A DNA stretch of 64,000 nt from Arthrobacter sp. KBS0703 (GCF_002008315.2 NZ_MVDG02000001.1:3720001-3784000), one strand, 5' to 3'; counted from the stretch's first letter, positions 27,718 through 36,658 are shown. The notes: generated by a model from the sequence alone, not told the origin. Program-made: numbers and translations.

Positions 27718-28514
27718 GCACCGCAACGGAAGAGATCACCGGGCAGGTCACCGTCGAATACTCAGAGGACGGCCACACCGCCACCATCCTGATCGACAGG
27801 TCGGCGAAGCTGAACGCCCTCACCCTTGGACTACTCGATGACCTTGCCGCCGCGGCCCGCGAGGTTTCCGCTTCGGCGGCGCGGGTGGTCGTCGTACGAA
27901 CCGCGGGTGAGAAGGTCTTCTGCGTCGGCGCGGACATCAACCACTTCGCCGGCCTCTCCGCGGCCCGGATGTGGCGGGACTGGATCGCCACGGGCCACCG
28001 GGCCTTCGATGCCCTGGCCCGCCTGCGCCAGCCCACTATCGCCGTCGTCGACGGCCTCGGGTTCGGCGGCGGCCTGGAACTCGCGCTGGCCTGCGACTTC
28101 CGCGTCATCGCCGCCGAAGCCCGCGTTGCCTTGCCCGAGACGGGCCTCGGCACGGTACCCGGCTGGGGCGGCACTGAGCGAGCCACCGAACTCATCGGCA
28201 GGGCAAGGGCCAAGGAACTCGTCCTGACCCGCCGTCAGCTCACCGGCGAGGAAGCCGTCGCCTGGGGGCTGGCCACCGCCGTCGCACCCAAAAAGGGCCT
28301 CGAAGAGGCCGTTTCGCAGCTCAGCAACGATCTGCTTGCCGGCGCCCCGCTCGCCGTGCAGCTGGGCAAGCAGATCATCGACGCCGCAGCGGACGGGGCG
28401 CCGTCCAGAGTACTTGAGGCGCTGGCCGGCGGCCTCGCAGCCGCCACCGATGACCTCGCCGAGGGCGTCGCAGCCTTCCGGGAAAAGCGCACCCCGCACT
28501 TCACGGACCACTAA
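27714..28514 (+). CDS. enoyl-CoA hydratase/isomerase family protein
   Basis: A 266-residue crotonase-fold protein. GEKVFCVGADINHFAGL near residue 65 provides the oxyanion hole. GFGGGLELALACDFRV near 121 and ALPETGLGTVPGWGGTERA near 140 carry both glutamates needed for hydration, so it is likely an active hydratase or hydratase-lyase. It starts within the stop of the GMC gene (ATGA) and precedes an aldehyde dehydrogenase. The order CoA-transferase, hydratase, aldehyde dehydrogenase recalls the CoA-dependent non-oxidative side-chain cleavage of hydroxycinnamates; that is inference. Confidence 0.87.
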   Translation: MSTATEEITGQVTVEYSEDGHTATILIDRSAKLNALTLGLLDDLAAAAREVSASAARVVVVRTAGEKVFCVGADINHFAGLSAARMWRDWIATGHRAFDALARLRQPTIAVVDGLGFGGGLELALACDFRVIAAEARVALPETGLGTVPGWGGTERATELIGRARAKELVLTRRQLTGEEAVAWGLATAVAPKKGLEEAVSQLSNDLLAGAPLAVQLGKQIIDAAADGAPSRVLEALAGGLAAATDDLAEGVAAFREKRTPHFTDH

Positions 28515-28555
28515 ATCGCCGCCCGCGAATCACACACTTTCTAAGGACACCCGAG

Positions 28556-30073
28556 ATGGAAACCAAGAGCTACACGCTCGACGACGTCGAGCCCACCTAC
28601 CGCCCGATGATCATCGACGGCGAAGACACCCAGGCCCAGGGCGGAGAGACCTTCACCCGCCTGAGCCCGGCCCACGAGGTCGAGGTCACCTCGTTCCCCA
28701 AGGGCGCCGAGGCCGACGTCGACCGGGCAGTCAGCGCGGCCCGGCGGGCACTGGACCGGGGCTGGCGGCAGTCCAGCGGCTCCCAGCGCTCCAAGCTGCT
28801 GCTGAAGGTCGCCGAGCTCGTCCGCCGGGATGCAGAGGAACTGGCCCTGGCCGAAACCCTGGAGACCGGCAAGCCGATCACCCAGTCCCGCAACGAAGTC
28901 GCCGGCACCGCCGAGCTGTGGGAATACGCCGCCAGCCTGGCCCGCAACACCCAGGGCGACGCCCACAACGCCCTGGGACCCGACACCCTCGCCCTGGTGG
29001 TGCACGAACCGATCGGCGTCATCGGCATGATCACGCCGTGGAACTTCCCGCTGCTGATCATCAGCCAGAAACTTCCCTTCGCCCTCGCCGCCGGCAACAC
29101 CGCCGTGATCAAACCCAGCGAAAGCACCTCCGCGACCACGGTGATGCTCGGCCGGCTCATCCGCGAAGCGGGCTTCCCCGCCGGCGTCGTAAATATCGTC
29201 ACCGGCGACCGGGTGGTCGGCTCGGCCATCGCGGAGCACCCCGGCATCGACATGGTCAGCTTCACCGGCTCCACGGGCGTCGGCAAGAGCATCGCCGCCT
29301 CCGCCGGCCGGGACCTGAAGAAGGTGGAACTCGAACTCGGCGGGAAAAACCCGCAGATCGTCACGCCCAACGCGGACTTCACCGCCGCGGTGGATGCCGG
29401 CGTCTTCGGCGGCTACTTCAACGTCGGCCAGTGCTGCAACTCCGGCAGCCGCCTGATCGTGCACCGCTCCATCGCCGATGAGTTCGCCGCCGCCGTCGTC
29501 GAACGGGCCAGGCACATGCGCGTCGGCGACCCGCTGAAGGCCGACACCCTCGTCGGGTCCCTCGTCAACGACGCCCAGCTCGCCGTCGTCGAACGCTACG
29601 TGGCCGAAGGCCGCGAAGCCGGCGCCCACCTTCTCACCGGCGGCGACCGGCTCGACACGGGCCTGGACGGCCGTTTCTACCAGCCCACCGTCTTCACCGG
29701 CGTCACGGCTCAGATGTCCATTGCCACCGACGAGATCTTCGGCCCGGTCCTGTCCGTGCTTCCCTACGACACTCTCGAGGAGGCCGTCGGGATCGCGAAT
29801 TCCACGTCCTTCGGACTGTCCGCCGGCATCTGGAGCAACGACATCAACGAGGCCCTCACCGCCGCGAGGGACCTGCGCGCCGGCACCGTCTGGGTCAACC
29901 GCTGGATGGACGGCTACCCGGAGCTGCCGTTTGGCGGCTACGGCCAAAGCGGGATCGGGCGCGAGCTCGGCCGCCAGGCCCTCGCCGAGTTCAGCGAACT
30001 GAAGACCATCCAGCTCCAGGTGGGCGCCCGCCATACCCGGTGGGTCGACGCCCCCGACGCACCCCGCCGCTAA
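28556..30073 (+). CDS. NAD(P)-dependent aldehyde dehydrogenase
   Basis: A 505-residue class of ALDH closest in style to betaine/aromatic-aldehyde dehydrogenases. The GMITPWNFPLLIISQKLPFA segment binds cofactor, KPSES follows, FTGSTGVGKSI is the second cofactor loop, the general base is Glu260 in VELELGGKNP and the catalytic cysteine is about Cys294 in GQCCNSGSR. AAGGACACC precedes the ATG. It would oxidise an aldehyde produced upstream, for example by a hydratase-lyase. The substrate is not fixed by sequence. Confidence 0.9.
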   Translation: METKSYTLDDVEPTYRPMIIDGEDTQAQGGETFTRLSPAHEVEVTSFPKGAEADVDRAVSAARRALDRGWRQSSGSQRSKLLLKVAELVRRDAEELALAETLETGKPITQSRNEVAGTAELWEYAASLARNTQGDAHNALGPDTLALVVHEPIGVIGMITPWNFPLLIISQKLPFALAAGNTAVIKPSESTSATTVMLGRLIREAGFPAGVVNIVTGDRVVGSAIAEHPGIDMVSFTGSTGVGKSIAASAGRDLKKVELELGGKNPQIVTPNADFTAAVDAGVFGGYFNVGQCCNSGSRLIVHRSIADEFAAAVVERARHMRVGDPLKADTLVGSLVNDAQLAVVERYVAEGREAGAHLLTGGDRLDTGLDGRFYQPTVFTGVTAQMSIATDEIFGPVLSVLPYDTLEEAVGIANSTSFGLSAGIWSNDINEALTAARDLRAGTVWVNRWMDGYPELPFGGYGQSGIGRELGRQALAEFSELKTIQLQVGARHTRWVDAPDAPRR

Positions 30074-30099
30074 TCCACAGAAACCCCGAAGGAACAACC

Positions 30100-31332
30100 A
30101 TGACTGCCACCACCGCAACAGCCCCGGCAACCGCCGCCACCGTCCTGCCCGTCATGCTGCCGCTCACCCTCCCCACCGGTTACGAAGTGCCGGCACTGTT
30201 CCGCGAGGCCGCGTCCAAGGCCTGGAAAACCGCCTCCGCGAAACTGGACGGACTCATCACCAAACACCCGGACCGGTTCCCGCTCTACACCGAAGAAGGC
30301 AAATGGGTGGTTGACGGCGAGGCCTGGACCAACTGGTGTGAGGGGTTCCTCGGCGGCCAGCTGTGGATGCTCGCCCGACGTGCCGGCGACGCCGACCGGG
30401 CCCGCTTCCGCGGTGCCGCCGAGCACTACTCGGAGCTCATCGAACACCGCAAGGACGACGACACCGTCCACGACCTCGGCTTCCTGTTCTGGTCCACGTA
30501 CCGGCGCTGGTTTGAGGCCACCGGCGACACCGCCAAGCGCGACGTCGTCATCGAGGCCGGACGCACCACGGCCAGCCGCTACCGGGAGGCGGGCCGCTAC
30601 ATGCCCAGTTTCCGCCAACCGGACAGCCTGTTCATCGACATCATGATGAACATCCACATGGCCCTGTACGCCGCGCAGCAGACCGGCGACCAGGACATGG
30701 CCCGCAAGGCCGTGGACCACTGCCTCACCACCCGCCGCTTCCTTATGCGCGGCGACGGGTCGGCGTCCCACGAAGGCATGTTCGACCTCGCCACCGGCGC
30801 GTTCCTGAAGCAGACCACCCAGCAGGGCTATTCCGACGACGGCTCGTGGGCCCGCGGTCAGGCCTGGGCGCTCTACGGCTTCGGCACCGTGTACCGCTTC
30901 ACCGGCGAGCGCCGCTTCCTCGAGACGGCAGTGGCGGCCGCCGACTTCTACATGGAAAAGACCGGCGAGCGCCTCGTGCCGCCGAACGACTGGGAAGAAC
31001 CCGCACCCGTCCGTCCGTATGAATCCTCCGCAGCTGCCGCAGCTGCCGGCGGGTTCTGGCAGCTGGCCGGCCTCGTCGAAGACCGCACCAAGGCCACAAT
31101 CTATGCCGACTACGCCGTGAACATCCTCCGCCGCCTCACCGAAGACGATTTCCTGGCCAGCCCGGACGAAGAGTGGGAGGGCATGCTCAAGCACGGCAGC
31201 TACCACGAGGGCAAGGACCTGGGCGTCGATGAATCGGTCATGTGGGGGGACTACTGGTTCCTGGACACCGTTGACCAGATCCAGCAGTTCGACGAAGCCC
31301 ACCGCCTCGACGCAGCCCCGCGGAGCCGGTGA
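30100..31332 (+). CDS. GH88 family unsaturated uronyl hydrolase
   Basis: A 410-residue (alpha/alpha)6-barrel hydrolase. HDLGFLFWSTYRRW carries Asp125 and LFIDIMMNIHMALYAA carries Asp180, at the places of the two active-site aspartates of Bacillus unsaturated glucuronyl hydrolase. MRGDGSASHEGMFDLATG, TQQGYSDDGSWARGQAWA and the later YESSAAAAAAGG are further GH88 marks. The enzyme hydrates and releases the 4,5-unsaturated uronic acid left on oligosaccharides by lyases, giving a 4-deoxy-5-keto sugar that feeds the KDG route. There is no signal peptide, so it acts in the cytosol. The stop overlaps the following GTG. Confidence 0.9.
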   Translation: MTATTATAPATAATVLPVMLPLTLPTGYEVPALFREAASKAWKTASAKLDGLITKHPDRFPLYTEEGKWVVDGEAWTNWCEGFLGGQLWMLARRAGDADRARFRGAAEHYSELIEHRKDDDTVHDLGFLFWSTYRRWFEATGDTAKRDVVIEAGRTTASRYREAGRYMPSFRQPDSLFIDIMMNIHMALYAAQQTGDQDMARKAVDHCLTTRRFLMRGDGSASHEGMFDLATGAFLKQTTQQGYSDDGSWARGQAWALYGFGTVYRFTGERRFLETAVAAADFYMEKTGERLVPPNDWEEPAPVRPYESSAAAAAAGGFWQLAGLVEDRTKATIYADYAVNILRRLTEDDFLASPDEEWEGMLKHGSYHEGKDLGVDESVMWGDYWFLDTVDQIQQFDEAHRLDAAPRSR

Positions 31333-32969
31333 CCACCATGTCCTGGGAAAGCATCGACGAAGCGCCTCTGCCGGCGGCCCCGGCAGAGGCGGCGGCCCCG
31401 GACGAGGCGGTCCGGACCGACATCGCCATCATCGGTTCCGGCATGGGCGGTGGCACCATGGCCTACGCCCTGAAAGATTCCGACGCCAAAGTCCTCATCA
31501 TCGAACGCGGCCGCCGCCTCCCGGCCGAGCCGGAGAATTCGGACCTGGACGAGGTCTACCTCAAGGGCCGGTACAAGAATGCCGACACCTGGTACAACGG
31601 CCGCACCGGTGTCCCCTTCAAACCGGGCGTCTACTACTGGGTTGGGGGCTGCACCAAGGTCTACGGCGCATGCCTGCCCCGGTTCCGCGCCAGCGACTTC
31701 GAAGAAACACAGCACCAGGACGGGACCTCACCGGCGTGGCCCTTCAGCTACGCCGACCTGGAACCGTACTACAGCCGTGCCGAGCAGCTCTTCCAGGTCC
31801 GCGGACAGATCGGTGAGGACCCCACCGAGCCGCTGCACTCCGAGGCCTACCCGTACCCCGCCCTGGACCACGAACCGGCCGTCCAGGACCTGGCCGACTC
31901 GCTGCGGCGCCAGGGGCTGCACCCCTTCCGGATGGCCAACGGCCTGGACGCGGGCACCCCGGAAAAGCGTGCCCTGTGCGCGACCAGCGACGGCGCCCCC
32001 AACGAAGCCGGGCTGAAGTCCGATGCCGAAAAGATCGCCATCAACCCGGCGCTCGAAAGCAACGCCACCCTGATGACGGACACCAAAGTGATCCGCCTCA
32101 TCCCGGGACCGGACGGGCGCACCATCGTCGCCGCCCTCGCCGAGCGCGGCGACCGGCTCATCCGCGTCGAGGCGGACAAATTCATCCTCGCCGCCGGGGC
32201 CGTGAACTCGGCCGCGCTGCTGCTGCGATCGGCCACTCCGGAACACCCCCGCGGCCTGGCCAACTCGTCCGGACTGGTGGGCCGGAACTACATGGTGCAC
32301 AACAGCACGTTCTTCATCGGCATCAACCCGTTCAAGATCAACCGCACCCTGTGGCAGAAGACGCTCGGCCTCAACGACTGGTACGAAGCCGGACCGACCA
32401 ACCCGTACCCCCTCGGGAACCTCCAGATGCTCGGGAAGCTGCGCGCCAGCATGCTCAAGATGGCCCGAAGCTGGGCACCGACCTGGCTCCTGAAGGCCAT
32501 GTCGGACCGCAGCATCGACATCTACCTCACCACCGAAGACCTGCCGCGGCGGAACAGCGGCGTCAGCGTCGTCAACGGCAAGATCCACGTCTGGTGGGAG
32601 CCGAACAACCTCGCGCCCCACAAGGAACTGGTCCGGCGGGTCAGCCGGGCCATCCGAAAGGCCGGCTATCCGGTGATCTTCACCGAACGGATGGGCATCG
32701 AGACCAACTCCCACCAGTGCGGAACCGCGGTGGCCGGGCACGACCCGAACAGCAGCGTCCTCACGCCCGACTGCCGGGCACACGACCTCAACAACCTTTG
32801 GATCGTGGACAGCTCCTTCTTTCCCTCCTCGGCTGCGTTGAATCCCGCGCTGACCATCGCTGCCAATTCACTTCGCGTCGCGGACAGGATCCTCGCCGGC
32901 GGCAGCTCGCCCGGCCGAAAGCGTTCAGCCGACTCCACCGTCACCAACGACAGACAGGCACTCACGTGA
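31329..32969 (+). CDS. GMC oxidoreductase, pyranose/glycoside 3-oxidase-like
   Basis: A 546-residue flavoprotein. TDIAIIGSGMGGGTMAYALKD near residue 36 binds FAD. GVYYWVGGCTKVYGACLPRF covers the flavin, and SPAWPFSYADLEPYYSRAEQLF is the GMC signature region. The C-terminus has His462 in TNSHQCGT and Asn505 in ALNPALT, the usual catalytic His-Asn pair, in the arrangement I recall for actinobacterial C-glycoside and pyranose 3-oxidases. The GTG at 31329 overlaps the GH88 stop; an ATG at 31338 is equally possible. It likely oxidises a ring hydroxyl of a sugar or glycoside. Confidence 0.83.
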   Translation: MTTMSWESIDEAPLPAAPAEAAAPDEAVRTDIAIIGSGMGGGTMAYALKDSDAKVLIIERGRRLPAEPENSDLDEVYLKGRYKNADTWYNGRTGVPFKPGVYYWVGGCTKVYGACLPRFRASDFEETQHQDGTSPAWPFSYADLEPYYSRAEQLFQVRGQIGEDPTEPLHSEAYPYPALDHEPAVQDLADSLRRQGLHPFRMANGLDAGTPEKRALCATSDGAPNEAGLKSDAEKIAINPALESNATLMTDTKVIRLIPGPDGRTIVAALAERGDRLIRVEADKFILAAGAVNSAALLLRSATPEHPRGLANSSGLVGRNYMVHNSTFFIGINPFKINRTLWQKTLGLNDWYEAGPTNPYPLGNLQMLGKLRASMLKMARSWAPTWLLKAMSDRSIDIYLTTEDLPRRNSGVSVVNGKIHVWWEPNNLAPHKELVRRVSRAIRKAGYPVIFTERMGIETNSHQCGTAVAGHDPNSSVLTPDCRAHDLNNLWIVDSSFFPSSAALNPALTIAANSLRVADRILAGGSSPGRKRSADSTVTNDRQALT

Positions 32970-34399
32970 GCCTTAACTACGAGACAACACAAGCAGGGGC
33001 CGCCCAGGAGCCCGGGGTTTCGACCCGCGACCTGGCCCGGGCTGCCTGGGCCAGCTCCCTGGGCAGCGCCCTGGAATACTACGACTTCGCCCTGTACAGC
33101 CTGGCCTCCGCCCTCGTGTTCAGCCCCCTGTTCTTTCCTGGCAGCAACCCTGCGACGGGCCTGATCCTGAGCTTCGGCACGTACTTCCTGGGCTTCGCCA
33201 TCCGGCCGCTGGGCGGCATCATCTTCGGCCGCCTGGGTGACAGGCTCGGCCGCAAGTTCGTCCTGCTCGCCACCATCCTGCTGATGGGCGGCGCCAGCAC
33301 CCTCATTGGTGTCCTGCCCACGTACAACGGCTCCCCCGGTGACTGGTACGGGGCCGGCGCAGGAATGTTCGCCCCGATCCTGCTCATAGCGCTTCGGCTG
33401 ATGCAGGGACTCGGCGCAGGAGCCGAGATGGCCGGCGCGTCCATCCTGATGACCGAGTACGCTCCCGCACGCCGCCGCGGATTCATCGCGTCCCTGCCCT
33501 TCCTCGGCGTCCAGATGGGCACGGTTACGGCGGCTCTGGTCTATTTCCTGCTGCTGAACACGAACCAGGCAGTCAAGATCACCGAGACCTGGCTGTGGCG
33601 GGTGCCGTTCCTGGCCAGCGTCCTCATCCTCGGCATCGCCATCTACATCCGGCTCCGCCTCAAGGAGTCCCCCACCTTCGCGAAACTCGAACCCTCCGAA
33701 CAGGTCACCGAGCGGCCCCTCAGGACGCTCCTGAAGCGCTCCGGAAAGACCGTCCTGCTCGGAATCGGGCTGCGCATGGCGGAAAACGGCGGTTCGTCCA
33801 TCTACCAGGCGCTCGCGATTGCCTACGTCTCCAGCGCAGCGATCGGCATCAAGGGCCCCATCGGGGCTCTCTCGCTGGTCTTCGCCGCCGCCGTAGGCGC
33901 CGCCGTCGTGCCCCTTGCCGGCTGGCTGACGGACAGGTACGGGCGGGTCCGCACGTACCGCGCGTTCGCGGTCTTCCAGCTGGCCGCCGCGTTCCCCGTC
34001 TGGTACGCGCTCAGCTTCGGTGACACCGTGCTGACCATCGTGGTCGTCTCCATCGGCCTGGGCGTCGGCACGTGGGGCATGTTCGGTTCCCAAAGCGCCC
34101 TCATGTGCGAACTCTTCGGATCACGGCAGCGGTACCTGGGCGTCTCGGTGGCCCGGGAAGGCTCCGCGGTCATCGCCGGCGGCATCGCTCCCATGATCGG
34201 TGCCTGGCTGATGTCCCTCGCGGTTACCGCCGAGGGTGGCAGCTCCGTCCAGGGTGCCGGCGCCGGCGCGTGGCTTCCCATCGCGGGATACCTCGCACTG
34301 CTGACGGCCATCACCATCGCCGCGACCTTCGCCGTTCCCGAGACCAGGGGCCGGAACCTGGAAGACCCGCGGGACGCAATCCACGAGAAGGCAGCCTGA
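32966..34399 (+). CDS. MFS transporter, metabolite:H+ symporter (MHS) type
   Basis: A 477-residue, 12-segment permease. LGSALEYYDFALYSLASALVF at the start, RPLGGIIFGRLGDRLGRKFVL between segments 2 and 3, and RLMQGLGAGAEMAGASILMTEYAP are hallmarks of the MHS group, which carries organic acids such as shikimate, ketoglutarate, citrate and aromatic acids. The start is the GTG at 32966, overlapping the GMC stop. Being in the catabolic operon, it could import the acid moiety or export a product. It is the last enzyme-side gene before the second LacI paralogue. Confidence 0.9.
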   Translation: MSLNYETTQAGAAQEPGVSTRDLARAAWASSLGSALEYYDFALYSLASALVFSPLFFPGSNPATGLILSFGTYFLGFAIRPLGGIIFGRLGDRLGRKFVLLATILLMGGASTLIGVLPTYNGSPGDWYGAGAGMFAPILLIALRLMQGLGAGAEMAGASILMTEYAPARRRGFIASLPFLGVQMGTVTAALVYFLLLNTNQAVKITETWLWRVPFLASVLILGIAIYIRLRLKESPTFAKLEPSEQVTERPLRTLLKRSGKTVLLGIGLRMAENGGSSIYQALAIAYVSSAAIGIKGPIGALSLVFAAAVGAAVVPLAGWLTDRYGRVRTYRAFAVFQLAAAFPVWYALSFGDTVLTIVVVSIGLGVGTWGMFGSQSALMCELFGSRQRYLGVSVAREGSAVIAGGIAPMIGAWLMSLAVTAEGGSSVQGAGAGAWLPIAGYLALLTAITIAATFAVPETRGRNLEDPRDAIHEKAA

Positions 34400-34439
34400 C
34401 GGACAGGATGTCCCCCGTCCGGGACATCCGCGTTGGTAA

Positions 34440-34479
34440 AGTCGATAGGCGGGGAGCGCCGCTTCTCCGCCTATCGACT
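34440..34479. promoter_or_regulatory. inverted repeat between MHS permease and LacI gene
   Basis: Perfect 13-bp arms AGTCGATAGGCGG (34440-34452) and CCGCCTATCGACT (34467-34479) flank a 14-base spacer, ending 18 bases before the LacI start. No U-run follows. It may be a transcript hairpin that lowers readthrough into the regulator, or a double half-site for a regulator. The spacing is too long for a typical LacI operator. Confidence 0.55.
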
Positions 34480-34497
34480 CACCGGCAGGACTACAGC

Positions 34498-35520
34498 ATG
34501 GCCCCGCGCATCACCCTCGAAGACGTGAGCAAGGCCGCGGGCGTCTCACGTTCAACCGCTTCGCTCGTCGTTCGCGGCAGCTCCCGCATTCCGGAGTCCA
34601 CCGCCCTGAAGGTCCGCGAAGCCATGGACCAGCTTGGCTACGTGTACAACCGCCAGGCGGCCAACCTGCGGCAGAGCAGGTCCATGACCATCGGCCTCAT
34701 CGTCACCGAGATCATCAACCCGTACTTTGCCGAGCTGGCCATGGCCGTGGACCAGATCACCCATGACGCCGGATACACGATCTTCATCGGCTACAGCCGC
34801 GACCTTGCCGACCGGCAGCACGAAATCATCGCCTCCATGATTGAGCGCCAGGTCGACGGGCTGCTCCTGCTCCCGGCTCCCGATACGGACCCGGAAAGGC
34901 TCGCCAAGCAGGTCAATGCCGCCAACGTCCCGGTGGTGCTCCTCGCGCGCCGGTTCGCCGGCTTCGACTACGTCGGCAGCGAGAACGTCAAGGGCGCGAC
35001 GATGCTCGGGGAACACCTCTCCGCGCTGGGCTGCAGGAGCGTTGCGTTCCTCGGCGGCCGGCCCGCTCCGTCCCTCACGGAACGGGAGGAAGGCCTTCGC
35101 GGATCGCTCGAGCGCAAAGGCTGCGAACTGTGGAGCGTGGATGAGTTCCGCAGTCCCATCACCCCCGAGGGAGGCGCGACGGCGGTGGGCCGGCTCTTCG
35201 ATCTGGGCCGGCTTCCGGATGCGGTGGTCGCCTACAACGACATTGTGGCCGAAGGCGTCTACGGCGAGATGCGCCGCCGGGGGCTCGAACCCGGCCGCGA
35301 TATCGCCGTCGCGTCCTTCGACGACACGCGCATCGCCGCGAGGCAGGTTCCGCCGATGACCTCGGTGGCAGGCTTCCCGCAGCAGATCGGCACCACAGGC
35401 GCCGAGATGCTGATGGAACGCCTCGCGGACGGCAATTCCGAACTGCCCACGCAGCTGACCCTCATACAACCCCAGCTCAAGATCCGGTCCTCAACAGCGA
35501 CCTGGCGCCCAAGGACCTAA
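34498..35520 (+). CDS. LacI family transcriptional regulator (3 of 4)
   Basis: A 340-residue repressor with the helix-turn-helix ITLEDVSKAAGVSRSTASLVV, hinge YVYNRQAANLRQSRSM and sensor lobes with IGYSRDLADRQ and VASFDDTRIAARQVPPMTSV. It closely resembles the regulator at 21725: same recognition helix, YVYNR hinge, NPYF and (I/V)GYSRD segments, and same C-terminal TWRPRT-type end. It probably arose by duplication and may bind the same or a near-identical operator. It ends 5 bases from the end of the convergent fourth LacI gene. Confidence 0.9.
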   Translation: MAPRITLEDVSKAAGVSRSTASLVVRGSSRIPESTALKVREAMDQLGYVYNRQAANLRQSRSMTIGLIVTEIINPYFAELAMAVDQITHDAGYTIFIGYSRDLADRQHEIIASMIERQVDGLLLLPAPDTDPERLAKQVNAANVPVVLLARRFAGFDYVGSENVKGATMLGEHLSALGCRSVAFLGGRPAPSLTEREEGLRGSLERKGCELWSVDEFRSPITPEGGATAVGRLFDLGRLPDAVVAYNDIVAEGVYGEMRRRGLEPGRDIAVASFDDTRIAARQVPPMTSVAGFPQQIGTTGAEMLMERLADGNSELPTQLTLIQPQLKIRSSTATWRPRT

Positions 35521-35525
35521 GCCCT

Positions 35526-36557
35526 TCACATGCCGGCAGGGGGCGCCGTGGTCCTGCGGATGACGAGCCGCGGGGCCACGATGGCCGAAACAGCTTCCTG
35601 ACGCCCCTGGATGCGCTCCACCAGCAGCTTCGCCGCCAGCGCGCCCATCTCGATGCCCGACTGATCCACCGAGGTGAGTCCCACCTGGGGCAGTGATGCC
35701 GCGAACACGTTGTCGTAGCCAACCACGGAGAAGTCTTCAGGCACCCTGACTCCGGCTTCGTGGAGCCCGGCGAGAACGCCGAGGGCTGCCATGTCTGTTC
35801 CGGCATGAACGGCAGTGGGCCGGTTCTTCCGCTGCGCCATCAGCCCGGCGGCATGCTGACCGCCCTCCTGGCTCCACCGGCCTTCCCAGACATCGATCTC
35901 GGCTTCGAGGCCGTTCCGCATCATCGCGTCTTTGTATCCCGTGGCGCGCACTACCTGAGGCATGCCGCTCTCGTTATTCTCCCTCCCGACGTGCATGAGG
36001 TGGGCAATCCGCCGGTGGCCCAGGGACACCAGATGGTCCACAATCAGCGCACTGCCCGCGATGTCATCGCTGGCCACCGTGTCGTAGGAACGGCTCGGCC
36101 CATGCCGGCCGAGGACAACGGTCGGGGTGCCGCGCGCTATATCCTCAAGGTCGTCTGCGGTGCCGAACGGGGCAATGAGGAGAAGGCCGTCCATCTTCCT
36201 GTCGACCATGGCCTCGATCATCTGCCGCTGTTGGGCAAGCCCCCTGCTCGCCTCCCCGATGAAGACCTGGTAACCGTTGAGCTCCGCTTCCGTACGGATC
36301 CCCTCGATAAGCACCGACATGAACGTGTTGTGCAGGTCCACCACGAAGACACCCAGGGTGAAACTGCTGCCGCGCATGCCGCGGGCCAGGGCGGAGGGCC
36401 GGTAGCCCAAGGTGGCCATCGAGGCTTCCACGCGCGCCTTCATGGCGCCGCTGACGCCGTAGGCGCCCCGCAGCACCTTGGAGACCGCGGCCTTTGACAC
36501 GCCGGCATGCTGGGCCACGTCGCTGATGGTGGCCCGCTTCACTTGCTCCGACATCAT
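35526..36557 (-). CDS. LacI family transcriptional regulator (4 of 4)
   Basis: A 343-residue repressor. The helix-turn-helix is ATISDVAQHAGVSKAAVSKVL, the hinge YRPSALARGMRGS, and the sensor domain includes VVGYDNVFAASLPQVGLTSVDQSG. GGAGGGGGAA lies just before two consecutive ATG codons, so the start may be one codon later. It is divergent from the second importer operon with two GTAGA-N4-TCTAC sites between, so it is the nearest candidate to control that operon. Its recognition helix differs from those of regulators 2 and 3. Confidence 0.9.
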   Translation of the reverse strand: MMSEQVKRATISDVAQHAGVSKAAVSKVLRGAYGVSGAMKARVEASMATLGYRPSALARGMRGSSFTLGVFVVDLHNTFMSVLIEGIRTEAELNGYQVFIGEASRGLAQQRQMIEAMVDRKMDGLLLIAPFGTADDLEDIARGTPTVVLGRHGPSRSYDTVASDDIAGSALIVDHLVSLGHRRIAHLMHVGRENNESGMPQVVRATGYKDAMMRNGLEAEIDVWEGRWSQEGGQHAAGLMAQRKNRPTAVHAGTDMAALGVLAGLHEAGVRVPEDFSVVGYDNVFAASLPQVGLTSVDQSGIEMGALAAKLLVERIQGRQEAVSAIVAPRLVIRRTTAPPAGM

Positions 36558-36598
36558 TTCCCCCTCCAGCGTCCTCGTGGAGCCGTCCTACAGGAAAT

Positions 36599-36614
36599 TG
36601 TAGACTGATCTACA
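36599..36614. promoter_or_regulatory. candidate operator TGTAGA-N4-TCTACA (site 1)
   Basis: TGTAGACTGATCTACA has perfect 6-bp arms around a CTGA centre. It lies 42 bases upstream of the divergent LacI start and 151 bases before the binding-protein start. It matches the core of the sites at 21650 and 36659. Confidence 0.72.
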
Positions 36615-36658
36615 CAAATCTCTTGCGAGGATCTGTGACATGCCTTACAGTGGAAAAC

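Noticed and set aside
31976..32965. A long upstream extension of the MHS permease
   Set aside because: It runs out of frame through the GMC oxidoreductase; the permease family start and the GTGA overlap place the true start at 32966.
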